Source of the DNA: Flavobacterium difficile
GTDB lineage: Bacteria; Bacteroidota; Bacteroidia; Flavobacteriales; Flavobacteriaceae
Direction: 5' to 3'
Assembly (NCBI RefSeq): GCF_011392115.1
Contig: NZ_JAAJBT010000005.1
Span: 1-64,000 of the forward strand
DNA length: 64,000 nucleotides
The first letter of the stretch is position 1. Each line of letters starts with the position of its first letter. The notes below the pieces were generated by a model. It saw only the letters and a list, made by a program, of their open reading frames with translations. It was not told where the DNA came from and ran no database searches. Shown here one piece after another: positions 16,808 to 26,600 of this stretch. Made by a program: the position numbers and the translations under genes.

Positions 16808-18892
16808 TTAATAGTCGAAATACCAATTGAATAAATCTGTTGAAATCCCTATGGAAACCCAAGTGGTATTTGATTTTTCAAAAGTTGCCGAAACTTTTGT
16901 AGGATCGAAACTTCTGTGAACCAAATTGGCAAATATTTTTAAATTAGAAGACGGATTAATTAAATATCCTGCTGTAAAATCGCCAATCAAAATTGATGTT
17001 GTATTTCCTTGACCAGCAAAAACACCTTCATCGTAAGGTCTCGGATTAACGGTACTATCATACGGAATAAATAAATTGGTTCCATAATTAAAGTTATTAG
17101 TTCCATCTGTGTAATCGAAGCCTCGTTTCCCGTAAATTAATTTCGCTTGTGCAAAATACCTGTTTTTGTTATAACGAGCAATTCCGATTAACTCTTTAAA
17201 ATTGGCGCCCCAAGCGTGGCCCATACTTTGGTTATTGTGCGCATAATTAGTAAGTGTAGCGCTATGAGAATAAACATAAGGTCGAACAATATTATATTCT
17301 GCTTGTAAGGTTAAATTTTCAATATCGAATGCGTTAAAGTATTTCGCTCCAATTTGATAGCCGAATTTATTTTTCCAACTTTTATTTCCTTTTGAAACGT
17401 CGCCAACTGAAAACTCGTCTACTAGAAGCTGACCATAACCTATAATCTGACTGTTAAACTTATATTTGGATGTTAAACCAATTAGCGCATTTCCAGACTT
17501 TGGCGAAGAAGCAAATTCAACCGCACGATAAAAAATAATTGGATTGATAAAATTAGGATCAAAACCTCGACCGTTAGTGTTAGACCAAACTACACTTTCA
17601 AACAAGCCTAAATTCCATCTTTTAGTAACATTCCAACTTAAATAATGATTGGCCATATATTTAGAAGCATAGGTATCTTGCATGGTGTTTTCTGGAGTAA
17701 TATCTCTTAAAAACATGTAAGTATTTGTGTATTTAATCTTCCAAAAAGTCGTATTAAACTTAATAAACGGATAAGGACTTGTAGCATCACTCTGAATAAC
17801 TGATCGATAACCGTCTCCGATAAAATTTCTTCCATATCCTAACTGCACATCAAAAAACTGATTCGCAGTAAACTTAATATTCGCTTCTGCCATTGGAAAA
17901 TCGAAAGCATCTACTTTAAATTGCTTGGCTATTCCTACACCGGGAATAGTAGCTGGATTTCCACCAGATGGCGCTAAACTAATTGCATAAGCGTTGTAAT
18001 AATCTGCAAAACGACCTTGACTTTCATAAATAGAGGTAGTAAAGGTTATATTTTTACCTAAACCAGCTTGAATGTTTACACCACGTGTGTTAACAAACGT
18101 ATTTTTCAATTCACTATCAAAATCTTTTCCACCACGAACATCTAAAATAGGATTGAATAAAAACCAATAGCCATCACCTTGAACTTCTACTAAATTTTCA
18201 TCCCAAAATTTTCTTCCCCACCAAGACGATTTAGCCTTTAGTTTAGTTTGGTAACTTTTTTCAAAATCGTAATACTTGCTTACATCTTTGTACGAATAAG
18301 GTTTTTCAGCGGTATGACTATTTGCGCCAACCTGATTCATAAACACTTCAAATTCGGCATATTTTTGATGATTAAATGGAATATTTAAACCACTTTTAAA
18401 TTGAGGATTTTCGAATGTATTATACACGATATTCTCAAATTCTTTCAATTCACTTTTAGCTGTAATTTTATCATTTTTATTTATTACTGCTGTTTTTGTA
18501 TTATTTATTTCATTGTCTGAAAAAGGAAAGTTTACTTTTAAAGTATATTTAGCATAAACCGGTTTACCGTTATAAGTGGCGGGTTGCACTTTTGAAAGCA
18601 TGGAAAATACGCGTTTGGTTTCCGCTTTAATTTCTTCTGAAGTGGCATCAATATACAAAACTTCAAACTTGCCTAAAGTATCTACTCCAAATAGCGCAAT
18701 TATAGTTGATTTTTCGGAAGTAAATTCTTTACTAAAATTTTTCTTAAAATGATCTTGAATAGTAGTAAAAAAACAAATTTCATTTTCTGATTGCACGTTG
18801 CAATTTTCAAAAACAGGGAATTTTTCTGTATTGCTTTGTGAAAAAACAGACAGAGAAAACAGCACAACTATGGTGATTAAAATTTTTTTCAT
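16808..18892 (-). CDS. remB: RemB-like gliding protein (TonB-like N-terminus, Wzi-like outer-membrane barrel)
   Basis: A 694-residue protein with a signal peptide (MKKILITIVVLFSLSVFSQ). Residues of about 25-120 resemble a TonB C-terminal-type domain (FPVFENCNV, then GVDTLGKFEVLYIDA and YAKYTLKVNFPF). From about residue 165 on, a beta-barrel rich in aromatic residues resembles the Wzi capsule-assembly family (DVQLGYGRNFIGDGYRSV, FINPIIFYRAVEF) and ends in an aromatic strand (WYFDY). This two-part layout and the position near sprA and deoC match RemB, a Flavobacterium johnsoniae gliding protein. The symbol rests on recollection of that family, not on a search. Confidence 0.72.
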   Translation of the reverse strand: MKKILITIVVLFSLSVFSQSNTEKFPVFENCNVQSENEICFFTTIQDHFKKNFSKEFTSEKSTIIALFGVDTLGKFEVLYIDATSEEIKAETKRVFSMLSKVQPATYNGKPVYAKYTLKVNFPFSDNEINNTKTAVINKNDKITAKSELKEFENIVYNTFENPQFKSGLNIPFNHQKYAEFEVFMNQVGANSHTAEKPYSYKDVSKYYDFEKSYQTKLKAKSSWWGRKFWDENLVEVQGDGYWFLFNPILDVRGGKDFDSELKNTFVNTRGVNIQAGLGKNITFTTSIYESQGRFADYYNAYAISLAPSGGNPATIPGVGIAKQFKVDAFDFPMAEANIKFTANQFFDVQLGYGRNFIGDGYRSVIQSDATSPYPFIKFNTTFWKIKYTNTYMFLRDITPENTMQDTYASKYMANHYLSWNVTKRWNLGLFESVVWSNTNGRGFDPNFINPIIFYRAVEFASSPKSGNALIGLTSKYKFNSQIIGYGQLLVDEFSVGDVSKGNKSWKNKFGYQIGAKYFNAFDIENLTLQAEYNIVRPYVYSHSATLTNYAHNNQSMGHAWGANFKELIGIARYNKNRYFAQAKLIYGKRGFDYTDGTNNFNYGTNLFIPYDSTVNPRPYDEGVFAGQGNTTSILIGDFTAGYLINPSSNLKIFANLVHRSFDPTKVSATFEKSNTTWVSIGISTDLFNWYFDY

Positions 18893-19025
18893 TTGATGTT
18901 TTTTTGTTTACCGCAGAGAAACACGAAGGTTTTCCGCTAAGGTTTGCAAAGAATAATTTTACATTATTTTTACTTTAATTATCTAACTACTTTATTCTTT
19001 TTACTTTTTACTTGCAACTTTTAAA

Positions 19026-19050
19026 AGACGCGATAAATCGTATCTCTACT
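19026..19050. repeat. Dispersed palindromic repeat, copy at the deoC 3' end
   Basis: GACGCGAT-AA-ATCGTATC is followed by TCTACT. It shares 22 of 25 positions with 28683-28707 and sits directly against the deoC stop codon, as the other copy sits on the maeB stop codon. Confidence 0.75.
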
Positions 19051-19794
19051 TTAATATTCACCTAAAATTGAGGCTCCTTCAGCGATGGCTTTGGCTGATG
19101 AAGTGCCAATTCTTTTGACACCTAATTTTATCATTTCTAATGCTTCTTCTTTGGTTTTAATTCCACCAGAAGCTTTTACCTGCAATGGAAATGCATTTTC
19201 TAACATGGCTATAATTGTTGGAAATGTAGCTCCATTTGGCAATCCGTCTTTTGTTTTATAAAACCCTGTGGATGACTTAACAAAGACATTCTCAAAATCT
19301 TTTTCTTTAAAATTGGAAACCACAACATTTTTAATCAAAGTTGTTAACTGAATAATTTGAGCGCCATTTAGAGCGGCAACTTCGATAATCCACTTTACTA
19401 CTTTGTGCTGTTCCAAACCTAACTTTGTACCTAATTTGACTTCTTCTTTTACTAAATCAATTTCACCAGACTTGAACGCTTCAAAATTAACAACAAAATC
19501 TAATTCATCTACTCCATCATGAATCGCTTGATTGGCTTCTAAAAGTTTCGCTTCAAGAGAATTTGTGCCTTCTGGAAAACCAATTACGGTACCAATCAAA
19601 ACTTTAGAATTAGCCTCAACAAGCAACTGCTTAGCCATTGGAATTTCTTCAGGTCTAAGCATTACCAATTTAAATGCTTCATCAATAGCTTCTTGCACAA
19701 AATCACGAACCAAATTTTGATGTTCTTTTTTGGAAACATGGGCTTGGCTAGCTGTTTTTAAATAAGTTGCGTCTAAATAACTTTTAATAGTCAT
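19051..19794 (-). CDS. deoC: Deoxyribose-phosphate aldolase
   Basis: It cleaves 2-deoxyribose 5-phosphate to acetaldehyde and glyceraldehyde 3-phosphate in deoxynucleoside catabolism. The 247-residue TIM barrel has the Schiff-base lysine in VFVKSSTGF (Lys173), the second lysine in VKASGGIK (Lys207) and the acidic site in DELDFVVN (Asp99). IGFPEGTN is also typical. It has a vanZ terminator upstream, and its stop codon directly abuts a palindromic repeat. No other nucleoside catabolism gene is near. Confidence 0.95.
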   Translation of the reverse strand: MTIKSYLDATYLKTASQAHVSKKEHQNLVRDFVQEAIDEAFKLVMLRPEEIPMAKQLLVEANSKVLIGTVIGFPEGTNSLEAKLLEANQAIHDGVDELDFVVNFEAFKSGEIDLVKEEVKLGTKLGLEQHKVVKWIIEVAALNGAQIIQLTTLIKNVVVSNFKEKDFENVFVKSSTGFYKTKDGLPNGATFPTIIAMLENAFPLQVKASGGIKTKEEALEMIKLGVKRIGTSSAKAIAEGASILGEY

Positions 19795-19813
19795 ACATTT
19801 AAATATTGGTAAA

Positions 19814-19843
19814 AATAAAAAAATCTCACTAAAGTGAGATTTT
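19814..19843 (-). terminator. Terminator after vanZ
   Basis: An 11-bp stem (AAAATCTCACT / AGTGAGATTTT, 19820-19843) is followed on the minus strand by a T-rich tail. It ends the gcvH-vanZ unit before deoC. Confidence 0.85.
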
Positions 19844-19852
19844 ATATTGCTT

Positions 19853-20221
19853 TTATTTTATTTTTTTTAGCACTATCAATAAACCAGTTACGGCTCCAAA
19901 GGTATTGGCTAAAATATCATACCCATCAAAAGATCTATTTGCAGTAAAATATTTTTGTAAAAACTCAATAATAATTCCAGTTGAAACGGCGATAAAAAAA
20001 AGGAGTAAACAAAAATTAAAATTTTGTAGTTGTAACCCTTTAAACCAAAACATTACAAAAAAGAAATAGAATAAAAAATGAACTATTTTATCTTTATTTT
20101 CAAAACTTATATTTGGAACATTTGGCGAATTATCTAGGCTTAAATAAAAAATTAACGCCGTCCAAAAAACGGCAATAATCTTAAAAAAATTAGGCTCCGA
20201 CAAGTGTTGAGTATGCTTCAC
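19853..20221 (-). CDS. VanZ family membrane protein
   Basis: A 122-residue protein with four membrane helices (about residues 13-28, 46-62, 68-86, 102-118). The VanZ-type features are [10 protein letters not shown] after the first helix, [18 protein letters not shown], and [31 protein letters not shown]. The family includes a teicoplanin-resistance protein, but most chromosomal members have no known role. The ATG lies inside gcvH, with a 32-nt overlap in another frame, so translation is probably coupled. Confidence 0.85.
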   Translation of the reverse strand: MKHTQHLSEPNFFKIIAVFWTALIFYLSLDNSPNVPNISFENKDKIVHFLFYFFFVMFWFKGLQLQNFNFCLLLFFIAVSTGIIIEFLQKYFTANRSFDGYDILANTFGAVTGLLIVLKKIK

Positions 20222-20570
20222 TCGATAATAATTCTTCTATTTCAGCAGCATTTGAAATTTTCACTTTTACCATCCAACCCGCTCCATAAGGATCTGAATT
20301 TACATGTTCTGGATTACTTTCTAAATCTTCATTAAATTCAATAATTTCTCCACTTAATGGTAAAAATAAATCAGAAACTGTTTTTACCGCTTCCACAGTA
20401 CCAAAAACCTCATCTTTATCTAAAGTTTGGTCTAAAGTTTCTACTTCAACATAAACAATATCTCCTAATTCTTTCTGAGCAAAATCAGTAATTCCTACAG
20501 TTGCTACATCTCCATCAATTGAAACCCACTCGTGGTCTTTTGTGTACTTTAAGTTTGCTGGTATATTCAT
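20190..20570 (-). CDS. gcvH: Glycine cleavage system H protein
   Basis: The H protein shuttles the aminomethyl group of glycine on a lipoyl arm between the P, T and L proteins. The 126-residue frame has the family start ([10 protein letters not shown]), the lipoylation region [13 protein letters not shown] with the acceptor Lys63, and the closing [12 protein letters not shown]. Length is normal. No other gcv gene is in the window, which is common in Bacteroidota, where these genes are scattered. It has its own promoter box and is translationally linked to vanZ. Confidence 0.97.
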   Translation of the reverse strand: MNIPANLKYTKDHEWVSIDGDVATVGITDFAQKELGDIVYVEVETLDQTLDKDEVFGTVEAVKTVSDLFLPLSGEIIEFNEDLESNPEHVNSDPYGAGWMVKVKISNAAEIEELLSSEAYSTLVGA

Positions 20571-20595
20571 ATCTTTAATTGTGTTTTATTTTTGA

Positions 20596-20603
20596 CAAAT
20601 GTA
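20596..20603 (-). promoter_or_regulatory. -7 box for gcvH
   Basis: On the minus strand the site reads TACATTTG (TAnnTTTG), ending 25 nt before the gcvH ATG at 20570. Confidence 0.5.
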
Positions 20604-20640
20604 AATTATATTCTTAAAATTTACTATTAATTTTTATTTT

Positions 20641-23600
20641 TTAATTTCCGAAATTATAACGTAATGTGAATCCTGAACGGATGTTAGTAAGTGGAAATGC
20701 GGTTGAAACAACTGCTTTAGAAAACTGATGATCGTAGAAGAAAATAGCGGTAAAATTCTTGCTAAACGAATAATCAGCTGTTAATTTGAATGACCAAATA
20801 TTTTGTCCTCCACCTAATTGATTGTTATCATAATCTAAATATCGCACAATAGTCATGTTTTTTCTTAACGTAAAATCGGCTTTTACATTAATATCACTTT
20901 TAATCATTCCTTGCGCATTGTCGGCTAATTTTGAATTAAATTGTACGCCTTTAATTCTGTATCCTAATCGAACCGTGTAGTCATTTCCTTGTACTTCGGT
21001 TAGTAAATTATTATCGAAACTCATGTTTAAACTTCTGTCTTTTTTAACTTCCGCCATAATATTAAATGAGTTTTTTAATTCGAAATTAATATTAATTAAC
21101 GGATTAAATTGTTCTGTTAAATTCACATTAGAAGTAATAATATCAGGGAAAAAGTTTCCATTGGTATCGGTTGGACTAGGATTCAAATTACTTCTGTAAG
21201 CATTTACACTATAACTCGAACGGTAACCATGTTGCACAGAAAAACGTTTAAAATTATCTTTAAACCAAGCCAATTTCATTAAACCTGTGTATTTTAACGT
21301 CCAGTTTGGAAGTGGAAAACTTGAGAATAAACCCGTTTGAACTCCAGAAGTTTTTACACCTGAATAAGCTGAAATAAATGCAGGAACTAAAACACGCTGA
21401 CTATTTTTTCCGAATCCAGTTGGAAAACCATCCGGACCAACAGGAAAAGCTGAAGTTCCATAAAATTGTTCCGCTAATCGTGTGGCCACAGCATATCTGT
21501 TTTTACGGAATCTATCAAAAATTTCTGATTCGTTTTCATTACTAGCTTTAAAAGCCGTTTTAATCATAATCGTAGAAATATTAAAATTCCCTGTACTAAA
21601 AGGAGAAAGCGAATTATAATTTCCACCAACAGCATCAAATTGTTCCGAATAATTTTCTGTAATATTACGTTCTGCACTTACATCAATTTTTAATTCTGGA
21701 ATAAATTCAACTTGAGCTGTATAGTCTAATCTTTTAGATTGAATTTGTGTAAAACTTTGATTAAATTCTGGGTAGTTCGTTAAATAACCTCTTTTAGCTG
21801 CTTCGTAGCGAATATCCGATTGATCACCGAAAACAAAACCTAAAGAAGGACGCGAGGTTCCGAAGAAACCTAAACCTGGTAAATATCCTGGTAAGAGCGT
21901 TCCGCCTGATTCTGAGTAATTAACTTGAATGTTTTTTACTGAAGTTAGCAAACCAATTCCGAATTTAGCCAAGCCATTTCTATCTTGCTGAATTACTTTC
22001 GGAGCAGTATTGACTACTTTTTCACCTGGTTTTGGTGGTGTTTTTTTTGTAGCAGCAGGTTGTTTTTTCTGTTTTTTAGCGGTTAATCCGATATATTTAT
22101 AAAATGCATTCATGTCTAATCCTGCATTAATTTTATGTGAATTAGCATTTTGAATAGTATTCCCTAATTGATAAACGGTGCCATCTAGTGCTTGAAAAGT
22201 AGCGAAAGCATCAGAGGAACGTTGCCAACTAAAATCGCCCGTATAAATATAAGATGATTTAATAAAACTTAAAAGCGGGATTTTATTAATTGGCAAATCG
22301 TAATTGGCTGTAATTTGTTGATTGTGTGTATTGGCGCTACCAAAATTCCAATAATCATTCCAAATATCTAAGTCGTTTATAGGATTGTTTTGTGCATCAA
22401 AATAATTTCTAACGATATTATTATTTGCCGCAGTATAATTTAACTTTAACGCTTTAGTAATTGGGAAATTAACTCCATATTGATAATTAAAGAAATAATT
22501 TCTTCTGTACAACGGATCTAAACCAATACCTTGAACATCTATTAATCGGAATTGTTGGCGATTAAATTGTCTGATAATGTTTGAATTAAAAGTAACATTA
22601 CTTGGTAAGAAATTAAAATTAAAATCGCTTAAAGCTTTGTAATATCCATTTTTCTTGAAAAATTTATTCTTTTTAAAAGGTTCAATCGACAAAGGTTTAA
22701 ATGAATAAGCGTAATCTAAAGATGTTTTTTGTTGTTGATCTATAAGATTTTCCACTTGGAAATCGCGATGCAGCATTTCGTTGAAAGAATAAGAAAGAGT
22801 TACGTTTTCTACATCATAAAAATGTTGTTTTTGTTTTTCACCACGATCTTTTTTTACACCAATAAAATTAACACTGGTACGTTTTGTATAATCAATTGCA
22901 CGGTTTTCTATTTCTTCCTTTTTAGCTGGATTAGATTCGGCTGCTATAACCTGTTTCAATTCTAAATCTTGGTAAAGTGGATCGAATTTTGGCGTAATAA
23001 TTTGTTCTCCAATAGCATAATTAAATGGCAAATTGATTTTCCATTTTTTTGGTAATAATTGTCCAACATTAAAGTTAGAAACGATATCATATTGTTTGAC
23101 ATCTTCTCTACTTCTTTCGTTTGGTCCTTCTTCTAATGCTCCAAAACCAATGGTACTGATACGACCTGTAGCTGAAAATGTTGCAAAATCGGCTAAATTA
23201 GTATCTAAATTAGCTACTGCAGCATATCCACCTTTGTTATCAATTTCAGACATACGAAGTTCGTTAAACCAAACTTCTCCACGAATGGGTCCAGTTGCAT
23301 CGGGATTCGGATTTTTTAAACCGACCATCAATGTTCTTACTTGTCCGAAATTTGGATTTCCTTTAATACCAATATTCATTCTATCCTTACTAGAACCTAA
23401 TACACTTTCGTTTAAAAAAGCAATTCCATTAGCATCAGGAATTATGGAAGGATCACCAGCAATATTTAAACTTTTAATTTTAGATAAAAGCGCGAGAGGC
23501 AATTCAATTTCGTTTTCTGCCAACCAAACTTCTTCTGCACTTCTGGCACTTAACGAACTCACTTTAAGCGGCATTTCTATTTGATAAAAGTTATCTGTAA

Positions 23601-26600
23601 AGTCATTTCCTAAACGAATGAAAGCTACCATTTCGTCATCTTTCAAATCATTTCCTCCAGCAACATCTACTTCTAATGGTTCTGCGTGTAAAAACATACG
23701 AAGTTTTTTATACTGACGCATATCAACATCTACATTTTTAAAAACGGCACGCGCGTCATTTTCTTCTAAACCACCTAATCCTACTAAAGCTGGATCTTTT
23801 TTATATACTCGTAACGATAAAGATTGTTCGTTTTGATTGATAACCGTATTATTATTAAACAATTGCTCTCTGTCTACACCTGGTGGTACAACATAAGGAA
23901 TTGGACTTCTACTTGCATTCTCCTGAACATTCACAGCCACCACATCAAAACCTGTGTCGTCGTCTGAAACATCTGTATCTGCTGCATCTAAAGTATTTAC
24001 ATAACGTCTCCATTCGCCGCGAACTAAATCTAACGTTCCTAAACGAAGTGTTACCTCTTCACTAAATCCTGTTAAAAACATTCTCATAAATCGAATCGTT
24101 CTAAAATCTGAAATTGGCCCTTCAATATTAGCTGCAGTTGCTTCTAAAATTGGAATTTTATATTGTACCCATTTTACATCTGTGGTTTGCCCGTTTGGCA
24201 TGGTTTGCGTAGTAGTTAATACATCTGACACATAATTTTGACCAACAACTGGATTAGGAGAAATTGGAATGTTAAATTTATAATACGCATTAATAGTATT
24301 CATGGTATTATCTCTATTCAAATCTTCTACATCTGGAATTGTAGAATTCCCTCTATTGGTGTCTGTAACGGTTATTGGAGAATTATTTTCTAAACCATTA
24401 TAATTTTTATAGCGATCTAAAATAGATCCTGTTGCGTTCAAATAAAAATTATAGTTATCGGCAGAAGCATCTCCAAAAGCTGCAAAAGCTGGATGTTCAA
24501 TTTTTTCTTCGTCATCATTTAAACCATTTAAACCCACATCTTGTACACCTCTATTTCCTTCATTCGTATCAAATGCATAAATTAAAGATTGTGATGCAGG
24601 AACTTTTCCCCAATTGGTGGTATAAGTAGGTTGCGTTCCTCCATTTTCTGGTAATCCATTTTCATATAATTTTCTACCGTCTTTCAGGATGTCTTCACTA
24701 ATTTCACCTAAGTTTAAAGTTAAAACCCCAGTATTTGTTGGATTAGATACATCACCAGGATTTCCTGTATATGGATCCATCATCCAAAACTGCACATACT
24801 CTACATTAGATTGTTCAAAATTTGTGGTATTGATAGCACGCATAATTCCACCCCAATTATTTGGTGCATCCAAAGCTGGAAACTGATTGGTTCCTGCTGC
24901 TATTGGATTGTAATTATATGGTCCACGTTCTCTCGGATAATACGTTAAATCTAAAGTGTTTATCACATTCGTTTGACCCTGAGGAATATCGATATTCGGG
25001 AACAATTCTTGACTAAAAATTCTTCTGGTTTTATTAGATGAAATATCATTGTCATTAATTCCTGTTGGTTGATCTACATAAAAAACTGGATCGATATTGT
25101 ACCAAGATAATTTGGCTCTTCTGTATCCGTAGTTTAAATCGTTTTCATTAAGTTCTCCACCAAAACCAATTGGTGTACTGGCTAAAGACCAAGCTAAAGG
25201 CGATTTTAAATCGATATTAGATTGAGAACCTTCAAAATCATCAATATATGAAGTAGGTTCGCCATTAAAATCTGATGTTTTTGGAGCGTTAGGAAATAAA
25301 TATGCAAATTCCCCTCTAAACGATAAATTTGATGGTGCTTCTGTTTCAACATTTGGTAATTTATTTACCAATCTAGTCAAAAACGGAACTTCTGTAGAAA
25401 AATTAGTATTTAAACCAACAATTGTATTGTTAACCGATTCCTGATTGTAATCTGTTTTTTGGGTAAAAGGTCTTTCTGTCATTTTCAAGAAAGTTCCTCC
25501 AAGTAAGAATTTATCGTTAAATTTATGTTCCACATTTAAACCATAAAAACGTTTGGTTTGTTGTCCGAAAACTGAATTATTTTCTAAAGAAACATTAATT
25601 GGTGTGTTTGAAGCCAATAAGGAAGGATCTAATATATTTACCTTACCTGCTTGATAATTTACGGTATAATCTATACCTTCAGCTAAAATTCTACCACCAG
25701 CAGTTACCACTACACTTCCTTGCGGTACATTAAACGCTCCTAAAGAAATTCCATCGCCACCGGTCGATTTAAAACTACCTTTTAGTTTAAATTTATTCTT
25801 CGCACTTTCTTGTAATGCTGCAGCTTGTGTAGATTTATATAATGTACGGAAAACGTATTTAGCCTGATTCGAATTGTAAGATAATGGTGTATCGTAATCT
25901 TCTGTTAGCGTTGTAACATCTAATTTATTAAATAAATGTTTTCCGAAAGGTTCAACCGTTGTGAAGATAATTCTACCGTATTGAGCATCTACTGTAATAC
26001 CTGGATAAAAATCGAAAAATCCATCTCCATTAGGTTGCGGATCGTTTGTAAAGTTTAACTTATCCAAATTGAAAACTTTAAGTAATGGTGTATTGGCAAC
26101 ATCTGCAGGTAAAGGATCAATTCCTGATGGTGTTATGTAATTTAAAGGTGATGGATCTTGGTATAAGATGTTAAACTTAAAATCTTGTTGTTGCAATTGA
26201 ATACCACCTGGAATTTGATAAATATTCTTCATCATTAAATCCCAACTTGGCTCACTTACATTGATCAAACTTCCTTTTAACATTTTTAAAATCAAAGCCT
26301 GAGTTGTTGGAACACCAACCGGATCAACAGTTGTAGATTCTAAACCATCATTAGCAAATTCCCCTACTTGATACACCTCTCCACCAACAGTATACTGATA
26401 AGCTACTGCTAAAACCTCATCATTTTGTAATTTCTGATTTAAGGAAATATATCCTAATTGTGGATGAAAGGTATATTCTGAAGGCGATAATTTTCTTGCG
26501 TTTTCTAATTTAGAATAATCGATACCTTCCGAATAGGTACTTGATGAAGTAGCATTAACATTAAAACCATTGGAAGCTGTGGCAATTTCCCTTATCGCAG

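Noticed and set aside
23033..23584. 183-residue open frame on the plus strand
   Set aside because: It lies wholly antisense to sprA, has no recognisable motif and no promoter or start context. It is a shadow of sprA codon use.
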